From positions 1 through 23,417 of IMG/VR virus record IMGVR_UViG_3300035670_001267: DNA of 23,417 bases; one strand, given 5' to 3'. The notes under the pieces were generated by a model. It saw only the letters and a list, made by a program, of their open reading frames with translations. It did no database searches and was not told where the DNA came from. Shown here piece after piece: positions 14,787 to 22,614 of this stretch. The DNA comes from a virus. Position numbers and translations under genes: made by a program. Position 1 is the first letter of the stretch, and every line of letters begins with the position of its first letter.

Positions 14787-15162
14787 ATCCTTGTGTGTAA
14801 TTTGTTGTTACTCCTTGTGATAATACTGGACCACCCGCGTTACCACCAACTGTTGTTACTGGTGTTCCTGGTGGTATTACGATTGTAATCCTCGCCTCAC
14901 TTATTAACGCATTTACAATTTCTTCTATTCTAATTCTTTCCATTTTTTCATCAACACTCTCTGAGCCTGATGATAATGGTCCAACTGGTGCACCCGCTTC
15001 ACTTTTCCTTGTTATGATTCTAGTAGTAATTAATCTAGAATTCATACCAGGTCTCTGTGCACCACCTACTAAAATTAATGGTGGCGGTATTATTGGTGCC
15101 GATGATATACTCGTCCTCAATAACGCAGAAATCGCATCTAATACTGATTTTAAATTATTCAT
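14770..15162 (-). CDS. Hypothetical virion-operon protein, Pro/Gly-rich
   Basis: 130 residues. A short N-terminal helix (LKSVLDAISALLR) is followed by a Pro-rich stretch (SAPIIPPPLILVGG), a basic strand region (SRLITTRIITRKSEAG), a central helix (VDEKMERIRIEEIVNALI) and a Gly/Thr-rich C-terminus. No family recognised. Its ATG shares one base with the preceding stop (TAATG), so translation is coupled to the 473-residue gene. Location within the baseplate operon suggests a virion or assembly protein. Confidence 0.7.
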   Translation of the reverse strand: MNNLKSVLDAISALLRTSISSAPIIPPPLILVGGAQRPGMNSRLITTRIITRKSEAGAPVGPLSSGSESVDEKMERIRIEEIVNALISEARITIVIPPGTPVTTVGGNAGGPVLSQGVTTNYTQGYGIIQ

Positions 15163-16583
15163 TATCTAATACCTAACGATGATAAGTTATTTGCCAATTG
15201 TAATAATTCTATCGCTCTACTTCCAGTTAAACCTTTCATAGTTGATTGAAATTGTTTTTGCATTTGTTTTGTATTATTAACTAAATTACAAATAATAATT
15301 TCTTTTAATACGTTAAATAAAAATCTTAATAATGTTTTTTGTATGGTTTCTATCATAACTCGTTTAACCATATCCACATAAAACTTACTATTATTAACTA
15401 TAAAATCTTTTAATGTATTGAAATTTAAATTACCATATGCCAACTTCAAATAAATTGAAAATATTAAGACCATCGCTGGACCAATTAATGTTTTCAAAAT
15501 AACCATTATTAAACCCTTAATTAATCTTAGAAAAAATTGTAAATCACTAATGTTTTTATTTTCTTCCGAAACATTTTGACTTGATTCATCCGCAAGTATT
15601 TGTAATTGTTTCGTTAAAATAGTTTTTCTTTCCCCAGCAGTAGTCGAACCACTCAACGAATTTAATAGATTAGTCACACTTTCCAAACTAACTTGTGATA
15701 CTACTGATTGACATTCTTCTAAAATTAGTGTACCAGTTTGTAAAAGTAAGGCTCTTTTTTCTATATCATATAACTCTTGATTTGAAAACTCAAAAAATGT
15801 ATTATCAATTTCTGTTTCAACCTCAACTGTATTATATAATATTTTATCCATCAATTGTTCAAATTCAGCTTCTTTTTTTAGACTGAAGTAATCTTTCGAT
15901 ATTGAACTAGAAATTGTACCAAAAACTGTATCTATGATTCTTGGTGTCGTATTTGTTTCTGGTAAAAATCTCATTGAATCAATGAAATCTGTTAAGAATG
16001 TAAAAATACTTTTATTCACATAAGATGGATGTATTTTAATGTTAATAACATTATTCTTCACTTGACCATCAACTAATGCGCCAGTTTGAATGTACGTAAC
16101 AATTAGTATGTTCTTCCAAGTATTAGGTGAACCTAATTGAATGGTGTCATATAAGAAGTAATTAAAATCATTATCTGGATTACCATAAATGACCCCTCCC
16201 TCGACTGAGTTTGGATCAACTTTTAATATGTTAAAAAAATCCACCCTTTCTAAATCAAAGTTAATACCATTACTGATTAAACTTAAAGGAATGGTTGGGC
16301 TAATGTTACAAGAAAAAACTTCTTTAATTAAAGATTTTAATGTTTTTTTAATTGCCAACTCAAAACCTTCAACCTCATAACTAAGCATATCGATTAACTT
16401 TTCTTTTAAGGCTTCGACACCAACAACACTTTTAATTAAGTCTAGTAAGAATGCAATCGCATTTAATCCATTAGATATTGATGGCAAAGAATTGTTTAAT
16501 TTTAACGTAGGGAATCCGTCACAACTCGCTTTAAAAGCAATTATGTCATTAACAACCTTTAATTTACTTTGTTTAGGATCCAT
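15162..16583 (-). CDS. Large hypothetical structural protein, 473 residues
   Basis: A helical and hydrophobic protein with a mixed middle part (FNYFLYDTIQLGSPNTWKNI, about 145-165). Residues about 350-385 include a strongly hydrophobic run (LIKGLIMVILKTLIGPAMVL) that could be a membrane-active segment or a buried helix. A second amphipathic series follows to the C-terminus, ending in a Ser/Leu-rich tail. I do not recognise the family. As the largest gene of the late operon with the spike, it is plausibly a baseplate, tail or internal virion protein. No signal peptide. Starts five bases after the preceding stop. Confidence 0.72.
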   Translation of the reverse strand: MDPKQSKLKVVNDIIAFKASCDGFPTLKLNNSLPSISNGLNAIAFLLDLIKSVVGVEALKEKLIDMLSYEVEGFELAIKKTLKSLIKEVFSCNISPTIPLSLISNGINFDLERVDFFNILKVDPNSVEGGVIYGNPDNDFNYFLYDTIQLGSPNTWKNILIVTYIQTGALVDGQVKNNVINIKIHPSYVNKSIFTFLTDFIDSMRFLPETNTTPRIIDTVFGTISSSISKDYFSLKKEAEFEQLMDKILYNTVEVETEIDNTFFEFSNQELYDIEKRALLLQTGTLILEECQSVVSQVSLESVTNLLNSLSGSTTAGERKTILTKQLQILADESSQNVSEENKNISDLQFFLRLIKGLIMVILKTLIGPAMVLIFSIYLKLAYGNLNFNTLKDFIVNNSKFYVDMVKRVMIETIQKTLLRFLFNVLKEIIICNLVNNTKQMQKQFQSTMKGLTGSRAIELLQLANNLSSLGIR

Positions 16584-16588
16584 ATCAA

Positions 16589-16969
16589 TTAAACATCATA
16601 ATCAACATCTTTCTTTATTTTTTGTTCCTTCATCATTTCCCTGAGTAATTTTTTATCATCATCACTTAGAGCCTTTGGTGTATTAACTTTTTCCTCACTC
16701 TGATTATTATTCATCAATATTTGGGCTTGTAATTTAGCCAACATTAATTTTTTCTCAACCGCGGAATCAATAATCTTTAAAGATTCATTATTAACCTTAC
16801 CAATCTGGTAAGCATCATGGGAATCTTCAACCTTTAATTGAGTTTTTCTTTCAGTAATATCGGTTTGAGCTTTTCTCTGAACATTAAGACAATCATTATA
16901 GATTTCTTGCATCAAACCAGACATACTATCAACATCTAATCTGATTTTGGTTTTTTTAGGTCTAGGCAT
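16589..16969 (-). CDS. Small helical protein, first gene of the tail operon
   Basis: 126 residues, basic N-terminus (MPRPKKTKIRL) and almost entirely helical, with a Lys/Glu-rich C-terminal helix (KLLREMMKEQKIKK). It might bind DNA or act as an assembly factor; a small-terminase-like role cannot be excluded from composition alone, but no family motif is visible. It is the first gene behind late-promoter copy M3, with an A-rich leader, and heads the run 16969 to 13699. Confidence 0.7.
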   Translation of the reverse strand: MPRPKKTKIRLDVDSMSGLMQEIYNDCLNVQRKAQTDITERKTQLKVEDSHDAYQIGKVNNESLKIIDSAVEKKLMLAKLQAQILMNNNQSEEKVNTPKALSDDDKKLLREMMKEQKIKKDVDYDV

Positions 16970-16985
16970 TTTATTTATTTTCCAT

Positions 16986-16998
16986 ATAAATATAATGA
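16986..16998 (-). promoter_or_regulatory. Putative late promoter, copy M3 (minus strand)
   Basis: On the minus strand TCATT then ATATTTAT, ending 16 bases before the ATG at 16969. It lies in the 39-base gap behind the sigma factor gene and would drive the five-gene tail operon. Confidence 0.65.
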
Positions 16999-17008
16999 AA
17001 CTGATTTC

Positions 17009-17746
17009 TCAAATGAGTCCTTTGTCCAATCTATCATTTTTCACAAATTTATACAATTCCTTGTATTTTTTCATGGAAATCCGAATATCTTTTGTATTTA
17101 GTAGAGTATATTCTCTAATAAACGATAAAATACTATTTTTATTGAATTTTGAACTACCAGAGACATTATTATCAAAGATATCCTCCCAATTAGATAACAA
17201 TTCCAATAAAGCCTCACCAACTTTTAATTCATTTTCATTCATTTTACGATCAGTTTCCATCCTAGTTCTGATTTTGTTAGAAATGTCTTTAAAAAATTCT
17301 TCAATGTTACTAGATGGATTATCTATCGTATAACTATATTGCTCATTACTATCGATATTGTGGTACATATCTTCATATGATGAAAATTGTCTCACATCTT
17401 TTTCATATTTAATTATCCTACCTAATAGGTAATTTTTAACAATGGTACCAAAATATGAATAGGCTTTCTTATTTTCGCTAGGATCAAATTTATTGAACTT
17501 TGTCATTAAAAATGATAGAGTATCACAATGAAGATTTTCAAACGACATATCTTTCGCATATAATTTATATCTCCTAATGATACTCTCTATCATTGTATTC
17601 AATGGCTCTTTTAGATGCTCTTCATAAATTTTAGATTTTTTAAGTTGATTTTTCTCCTTAATAAATCTAACCACTGCCTTCTCTTGTTTTACACCAAAAT
17701 AGGGTATACTTGGGGTAACATTTTCTTTTTTTTCTGTTTGTGACAT
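17009..17746 (-). CDS. 55: Late sigma factor (T4 gp55-like)
   Basis: 245 residues. Residues about 48-112 match sigma region 2 as in T4 gp55: IIRRYKLYAKDM, then LSFLMTKFNKFDP and KAYSYFGTIVKNYLLGRI. SYEDMYHNID follows shortly after. The rest is helical and not recognisable, and an obvious C-terminal clamp-binding motif is not seen. T4 gp55 is about 185 residues, so this one is longer. It should direct the host RNA polymerase to late promoters, presumably the TC-N3-ATATTTAT sites found here. The ATG at 17746 is preferred; a GTG two codons upstream directly after a stop is the only longer option. It is the last gene of the operon that starts at 20676 and has no late motif of its own. Confidence 0.88.
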   Translation of the reverse strand: MSQTEKKENVTPSIPYFGVKQEKAVVRFIKEKNQLKKSKIYEEHLKEPLNTMIESIIRRYKLYAKDMSFENLHCDTLSFLMTKFNKFDPSENKKAYSYFGTIVKNYLLGRIIKYEKDVRQFSSYEDMYHNIDSNEQYSYTIDNPSSNIEEFFKDISNKIRTRMETDRKMNENELKVGEALLELLSNWEDIFDNNVSGSSKFNKNSILSFIREYTLLNTKDIRISMKKYKELYKFVKNDRLDKGLI

Positions 17747-17760
17747 TTCCACTCATCGTA

Positions 17761-18546
17761 TTATTCGCTATAGGTTATATCTCTGTCTTGAGTGAAAAAG
17801 TACTCCTTCTTTGCCAAATTCATCCAAAATCTAGCCTCATCTGGGTTGATGAATTCTTTATATGATTTAAATAAAGAACCTTCGCGTTGATTGGTATGTT
17901 TATAACCTAATTTAGGGATAACCATAGTTCTACAACTATTGTGAGTCATTCTTAATAAAAATTCATAGATAAAACTTAATTTCATTGATGATTTATATCC
18001 ACCAAATTCTTTATATTTTTCAGTTTTAATTACCATACCACTTGTATTGAAGTTTGGATAACTTTGAATGGTATTTTCATCAATAATCCCCATTTCTTCT
18101 GAGAAATCTTTTGCCCAAACTGGTTCATTGGTGAATGATAAGAAATTTCCAGATGTGTCAGTTTCAACAACCATTGATAAGAAGATATCAGTTTCAGGAT
18201 ACGAACTAATATAGGTTTTTACATTTTTAAACCAGATTTTAGAATACTCATCGTCTGCCTCTAGTACACTAAAATATTCGGTATCTATATGTGTCACACC
18301 AAAATTAACTTGTGATGCGAAATCTTCTTTACCAGTATTATTTTCAACAATTCTCACGATATCTTTAATATCACCTAAATCAATTGATTCAATTTCTTTT
18401 TTCAATTCTTCATTAGTACCTCTTACGATTAACACTGAATCTGGGCGTACTGATTGATTCTCCACACTTTTAATTGCGTTTTTTAACCAAAGGATTAAAT
18501 TATTTTCTGTTGTATGAATTGGGATAATTACACTAATTTTACTCAT
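17761..18546 (-). CDS. Glycosyltransferase family 2
   Basis: 261 residues with a GT-A fold. SKISVIIPIHTTENNL at the start is the nucleotide-sugar binding strand, QSVRPDSVLIVRGTNEE the second, and LEADDE at about 95-100 stands where the metal-binding DxD motif is expected. The later part holds FNTSGMVIKTEKYKEFGGY, typical of GT2 acceptor regions. Sugar and acceptor cannot be read from the sequence; virion proteins, modified phage DNA or the host surface are all possible. Lies between a GT-B enzyme (4-base gap) and the sigma factor gene in one operon. Confidence 0.88.
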   Translation of the reverse strand: MSKISVIIPIHTTENNLILWLKNAIKSVENQSVRPDSVLIVRGTNEELKKEIESIDLGDIKDIVRIVENNTGKEDFASQVNFGVTHIDTEYFSVLEADDEYSKIWFKNVKTYISSYPETDIFLSMVVETDTSGNFLSFTNEPVWAKDFSEEMGIIDENTIQSYPNFNTSGMVIKTEKYKEFGGYKSSMKLSFIYEFLLRMTHNSCRTMVIPKLGYKHTNQREGSLFKSYKEFINPDEARFWMNLAKKEYFFTQDRDITYSE

Positions 18547-18550
18547 TTTA

Positions 18551-19639
18551 TTATGCGTTTACTGTATTGTTATTTAATAATGATACTAATTCCATTTTTC
18601 TCTTTTGAATCAAATTAGTATAAACTGATTCAACTTCTTTTCTTTGTTCTTCTGTCGTATACTTTCCATTAACAGATGAATCCATTTTTTCATAGATTTC
18701 ACTAGGGATATTATCTTCTAACCAAAGTCTAATATAGGTTGAAACTAAATCCGCGATTTTTAATGTATCATTAGTCCAAATACCATTATCCTTGATATAA
18801 ACATTATTTTGATCATCAGTTTCTTCTAACCATTCTGGAACAACATTAGGGATTTTACCAATAACTGGTACACCACATTTCATTGATTCGATAGGGAAAG
18901 TACCAAAAGAAGCGATATCATCAACCCACACAGAAACACAAGACTCAGATAATGTCGTTGCGAAGTTCTTCTTAGGGATACCTCTTAAATCTCTAAATGT
19001 TACCCACTTAAATAAAGGATTTTTTAAATAGAATGTCTTAACGATTTTTAACATATCCTCTTGTTTTCTAGTACTAATTGCGACAACAGGTTTTTGAGGT
19101 TTACTTGATTTTGTAAAATACTCTGGAATACTAACTGGTACTAAATCTACGTTAATTGATGGGAATAATGAATTGATATATTCCTTTTGTTTTTTGGTTG
19201 TAGTAATTACGTCAGTAATGCCATAATCAGACCAACTAGAACCTAAATTTAAAATTTCCAAGATATAATCATAACATTGTGATAATACGATTCTTTTACA
19301 AGGCATCTTGGAAGTCTGTTCCATAATATTGGCAAATATTTCTGGAATAACCAAGAAGTCTGCTGCGGAAATTTTTAATTGTTGCGCCTCAATTGAAACG
19401 TGAGGTAATGATGCGTATTCTTCACCTAACCAACTTGAAACACTGGTATAATCGTTTTTTTCATGTAAGATGTAGGAATTATATCCTAAATCATTTAACA
19501 TTTTGGCGTGTTCATAAACATTTGCCACCCAACCTACTGGATTATTTTTTGTGTCCATCACAAAGAAGTAAAAACCAAAATTTTTATCTTCTAACTTTTT
19601 TAAATTTTCTTGTACCTGATTGTTTGTTGTGTTTTCCAT
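18551..19639 (-). CDS. GT-B type glycosyltransferase (family 4-like)
   Basis: 362 residues. N-terminal Rossmann half (FGFYFFVMDTKNNPVGWVAN, then YEHAKMLNDLGYNSYIL) and a C-terminal half with the nucleotide-sugar motif FGTFPIESMKCGVPVIG at about 245-261, where the Glu before SMKCG is the usual sugar-phosphate ligand. This is the pattern of GT4-like retaining transferases. The acceptor is unknown. Adjacent to the GT2 gene, so the two probably add sugars in sequence to the same target. A-rich leader, no late motif. Confidence 0.85.
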   Translation of the reverse strand: MENTTNNQVQENLKKLEDKNFGFYFFVMDTKNNPVGWVANVYEHAKMLNDLGYNSYILHEKNDYTSVSSWLGEEYASLPHVSIEAQQLKISAADFLVIPEIFANIMEQTSKMPCKRIVLSQCYDYILEILNLGSSWSDYGITDVITTTKKQKEYINSLFPSINVDLVPVSIPEYFTKSSKPQKPVVAISTRKQEDMLKIVKTFYLKNPLFKWVTFRDLRGIPKKNFATTLSESCVSVWVDDIASFGTFPIESMKCGVPVIGKIPNVVPEWLEETDDQNNVYIKDNGIWTNDTLKIADLVSTYIRLWLEDNIPSEIYEKMDSSVNGKYTTEEQRKEVESVYTNLIQKRKMELVSLLNNNTVNA

Positions 19640-19658
19640 ATTATTTGTTTTTGTTTTT

Positions 19659-20084
19659 TTATTCTTCTTCCTCTAATACATTATATTTTAATAGAGTGTT
19701 AAATGCGATTTTGAACGGGATTGGTGTACTATTATTTAATCCGGCAATACCCAATTTATCATCAACTTCAACGTGTAAATTCATAATTGCCTCAATCATT
19801 AATCGTAATATCTCCCATTTAGAAACATCAATCTGAATACCAGAATTCATTTCACGAAATAACATCATTTCCTCTTCCGTAGGATAATAAGGATCATTTT
19901 CTTGAATCGGTTCAGGTTTCTTCTTGGATTTAGTTTTCTTGGATTTTTCTTCAACAATAATCGTTGGTTTATTGTTGGGTTCTTCTGATGAATCAATTTT
20001 AATTACATTCAGAATAGAATCTAGGTTGATGTAAAATACATTACCACCAAATTCTAGGTAGGGTTTTTGTTTTTTATTACTCAT
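19659..20084 (-). CDS. Hypothetical protein, 141 residues
   Basis: Acidic overall, with a Lys-rich linker in the middle (EEKSKKTKSKKKPEPIQ). The N-terminal strand region contains LEFGGNVFYINLDSIL. The C-terminal helix region (KWEILRLMIEAIMNLHVEVDDKLG) is followed by PIPFKIAFNTLLKY. No family recognised. It starts within the end of the preceding gene (8-base overlap), so translation is coupled to the HAD-like gene. Confidence 0.72.
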   Translation of the reverse strand: MSNKKQKPYLEFGGNVFYINLDSILNVIKIDSSEEPNNKPTIIVEEKSKKTKSKKKPEPIQENDPYYPTEEEMMLFREMNSGIQIDVSKWEILRLMIEAIMNLHVEVDDKLGIAGLNNSTPIPFKIAFNTLLKYNVLEEEE

Positions 20085-20676
20085 TAATATCAGTATATTC
20101 TATGGTTATACTATTTGTTAATTTATCGATTAGATTTTGTTCGATAATATCTTTTAGTTTTTCAACCACATAATCAGACTTTACAACTTGATTATATGTG
20201 GATTCAACTTTAATTGTAATTTTATCTTTTGGTTTATTTAAAATAACTTCTGGGTTGGCGGTAATGATAATATCACTTTCTGACCACATTTCAGTCACAT
20301 CAGATACAAATCTGATTCTATCAACCTTACAACTAGTTTTACTTAAAAAGAATAATGTGGATGGTTTACTATTACCTTTTTCAATACCAACAATCTCTAA
20401 TTTATGACCTAACTTTTTAATCTCATTATTTAGTTGATTAAGATATGAAATAGTATTAATTCTTATTTCATCCGCGTGACCAAATACTTCCAATGAGGAT
20501 TCTTCATATAAGAAAGTTTCCAATGTTTCATCTTCATCATCAAAGATAAAATATTGTGTTAAATCTAAACTTTCGATGGGTTCAATCGGATCTTTACCAG
20601 TATATTTGGTATAAGTCTTTTTTAGTTTACCTAAAAAATCTCTTAAAACTTCATTTATATCAACAGATATTGTCAT
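20077..20676 (-). CDS. HAD-like protein, probably degenerate
   Basis: 199 residues. The N-terminus TISVDINEVLRDFLGKL looks like motif I of HAD phosphatases of the NT5C type (usually D-x-D-G-V-L-A-D-F), but the second Asp is Asn-8 here. Later SKPSTLFFLSK (103-113) and DIIITANPEVILNKP (135-149) lie where the Lys motif and the final acidic motif would be, and the latter lacks the paired Asp. If this reading is right, it is a catalytically inactive relative with a binding or structural role. The alternative is an unrelated protein with chance likeness. First gene of the operon that ends with the sigma factor. The start is the only ATG near the promoter-like region at 20683-20710. Confidence 0.5.
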   Translation of the reverse strand: MTISVDINEVLRDFLGKLKKTYTKYTGKDPIEPIESLDLTQYFIFDDEDETLETFLYEESSLEVFGHADEIRINTISYLNQLNNEIKKLGHKLEIVGIEKGNSKPSTLFFLSKTSCKVDRIRFVSDVTEMWSESDIIITANPEVILNKPKDKITIKVESTYNQVVKSDYVVEKLKDIIEQNLIDKLTNSITIEYTDINE

Positions 20677-20682
20677 AGAATA

Positions 20683-20710
20683 ATTTTATGAAAATATCCT
20701 ATTTTGTAAA
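20683..20710 (-). promoter_or_regulatory. Possible sigma70-type promoter for the glycosyltransferase/sigma operon
   Basis: On the minus strand TTTACA (20710-20705), 16 bases, TAAAAT (20688-20683). It lies between the phoH terminator and the ATG at 20676. It resembles a housekeeping promoter and would suit an early or middle operon. Such matches are common by chance in AT-rich DNA. Confidence 0.3.
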
Positions 20711-20734
20711 CACTAATTAATTATTTTTTGAAAT

Positions 20735-20766
20735 AAAAAATCCTAACCTCTGGATGATTAGGATTT
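20735..20766 (-). terminator. Intrinsic terminator of phoH
   Basis: Read on the minus strand: AAATCCTAA (20766-20758), an 11-base loop, TTAGGATTT (20746-20738), continuing into a T run to 20735. Perfect 9-bp stem, 29 bases after the phoH stop. Confidence 0.8.
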
Positions 20767-20785
20767 AATGAGTTATAAATGAATA

Positions 20786-20794
20786 GGGGGGGGG
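20786..20794. repeat. Run of nine G directly behind the phoH stop
   Basis: Nine G on the plus strand (nine C in the phoH message), touching the TAA at 20795-20797. The longest G/C run I noticed in this AT-rich window. It is either a real tract or a sequencing/assembly artefact. Confidence 0.9.
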
Positions 20795-21538
20795 TTATCT
20801 AAATAAATTTAAGAAATAAGAGGTTAATCTATGTCTAAGGATATCGTTATCTTCTAATCTAACGACATCAACACCCTCAACTTTGTTCTTAATCATTTTA
20901 TCAGCAATTATTTCTAAAGAACTTTCTTTTTTATTTTTCATATCGATTTGTTCACCATCACCCATGATAATATATTTAGTATCTTCAGATATTCTTGTTA
21001 ACAATGTTCTAGTATTATCTATGTTAATATTTTGATGCTCATCGCTAATTAGTATGACATTCGAAAAACTTCTCCCTCTGATAGAACCTAGTAGTTCAAA
21101 TCTAATAATACCCAATTCCAATAATTTATTTGTTAATCCTTCACCAATTAATTTATAAAATGAATCCATATAAGAGGCCATGATATATTTCATCTTCTCG
21201 TTGATATCACCTGGTAATGTGCCCGCATCTTCAGATTTTAATTGAATAATTGATTTTACTAAAAGTATTCGTTTATATTTATCTGGGTGTTCTTTTAATA
21301 ATTTTAATGCTTGGGAGCAAGCGATAAAAGTTTTACCACATCCGCTAGGTCCAATAGCTAATGTAACATCATTATCTCTAATGGAATTCATTAGTTTTCT
21401 TTGATTTTCAGTTTTTGGTTTAACTTCAATTCTAATATCTAAAAGAGGATTTTCATTTTTAATTTTTTTATTGGATTTGTATTCTACAATCTCCGCAATT
21501 TCTTCTTCCGTAAATTTTTTATTTTTTCTTCTTGACAT
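20795..21538 (-). CDS. phoH: PhoH-like ATPase
   Basis: 247 residues, the PhoH family core. Walker A is GPSGCGKT at 63-70. GTLPGD at 106-111 and LLGSIRGRSF at about 149-158 are family signatures. Walker B ends in SDEHQN (165-170), where DEAQN is usual, and GDGEQID follows at 193-199. The N-terminal 40 residues are charged and probably disordered. PhoH proteins are putative RNA helicase or nuclease-associated ATPases and are common in T4-like phages. Monocistronic: no late motif upstream and its own terminator downstream. The C-terminus is followed at once by the poly-C tract. Confidence 0.93.
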   Translation of the reverse strand: MSRRKNKKFTEEEIAEIVEYKSNKKIKNENPLLDIRIEVKPKTENQRKLMNSIRDNDVTLAIGPSGCGKTFIACSQALKLLKEHPDKYKRILLVKSIIQLKSEDAGTLPGDINEKMKYIMASYMDSFYKLIGEGLTNKLLELGIIRFELLGSIRGRSFSNVILISDEHQNINIDNTRTLLTRISEDTKYIIMGDGEQIDMKNKKESSLEIIADKMIKNKVEGVDVVRLEDNDILRHRLTSYFLNLFR

Positions 21539-21658
21539 AATTAATAAGTTTTATAATTAAAAATAATATATTTTAATAAAATTCATAGTGTATTTAGTTT
21601 TTTTTGTTAGTTCATTTTCTTAAAAAAGATATTAATTATTTTATTTTTAAAAAAATGT

Positions 21659-22522
21659 TTAATATGAATTAATAATCTCAAGTAATGACTTACTTCTACT
21701 AAAATAAGTGTGTTCATTCTTAGATTTGTTGTACCCAGCCAGTTCAATTTTTTTTCTTTCAGATTCATTATTTAAATAATATTTAACCTTTTCATCTAAA
21801 TCATTAATATCATCGTATACAACAATTTCCTCATTAATTTTAAATAATTTCTCTAACCCTGGAGTATAATTTGTCATTAATAAGGTGGCACATCCAGTAG
21901 TTTCGAAAGTTCTATAGTTAATATCATTCGATATATTTCTATTAAAATGTATTTTATATGAATTGATTGCTTTAACCATGTCATCGCCAATCACAAATAA
22001 ATCTTTTTTAATATTAAATTTATCTAAATGGTTAACATAATGACCTCTATTCAATAAATTACCGCAAAAACCAATGTTATGTATTTTATCAATACCCATT
22101 GGAGACATTAAGTCATCGGGATACGCATTCGGAAACCAAAATGATTTTTTAACTATATTATTAAAATAAGTTATGTAACTTTCAGTTGAGTTTAAAAGAA
22201 TATCTATCTTTAATAATGAACATAATTTTTGATGTTGACTCAATACACAGTGACTATCAATACTCCAATATATTTTTATTTTTTTACTTTCTTGTATATC
22301 TTTAATTGGTAACCATTCTGGTCTGTAATTCTCAATAACAAATATAACGTCAGCCCATTTTTCTATTTCAGAAAATGGGGTTGAAAAGTTTGGATAATTT
22401 AATCCCCAAACAATTACTTCTACACCATCGTTTTTTAATAACGCTCTTTGTAGATTCAATGATTCGCGATAATTTTTATTCGCTTCGTGTCTACCACATT
22501 CTTGTATTATAACTATTTTCAT
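21659..22522 (-). CDS. CgeB-like glycosyltransferase
   Basis: 287 residues, GT-B fold of the Glyco_trans_1_2 / CgeB type. The N-terminal half runs from MKIVIIQECGRHEANKNYRE to WADVIFVIENYRPEW and IYWSIDSHC. The C-terminal half has GFCGNLLNRG at about 151-160 and the diagnostic YRTFETTGCATLLMTNYTPG at 203-222, followed by VVYDDINDLDEKVKYYL. Sugar and acceptor are unknown. It stands between the MptE-like gene (92-base gap) and phoH (120 bases, AT-rich, where I see no clear signal). Likely part of a sugar or surface-modification group that continues to the right edge. Confidence 0.83.
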   Translation of the reverse strand: MKIVIIQECGRHEANKNYRESLNLQRALLKNDGVEVIVWGLNYPNFSTPFSEIEKWADVIFVIENYRPEWLPIKDIQESKKIKIYWSIDSHCVLSQHQKLCSLLKIDILLNSTESYITYFNNIVKKSFWFPNAYPDDLMSPMGIDKIHNIGFCGNLLNRGHYVNHLDKFNIKKDLFVIGDDMVKAINSYKIHFNRNISNDINYRTFETTGCATLLMTNYTPGLEKLFKINEEIVVYDDINDLDEKVKYYLNNESERKKIELAGYNKSKNEHTYFSRSKSLLEIINSY

Positions 22523-22614
22523 TTAAAAATTTTCAAATATAACAATCATTGGGTAATGATATATACCACAAATATTATTTTTACCATCATAGTAATCCAA
22601 TTTTTTCATTATTT

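Noticed and set aside
19393-19836. Plus-strand frame of 147 codons across the end of the GT-B gene and its neighbour
   Set aside because: Antisense to two minus-strand genes, one of them with clear family motifs. The composition is hydrophobic/aromatic as expected of a shadow.
21539-21658. Terminator or promoter in the AT-rich gap between phoH and the CgeB-like gene
   Set aside because: Only poly-A/T runs without a stable stem, and no copy of the late motif; nothing I can support.
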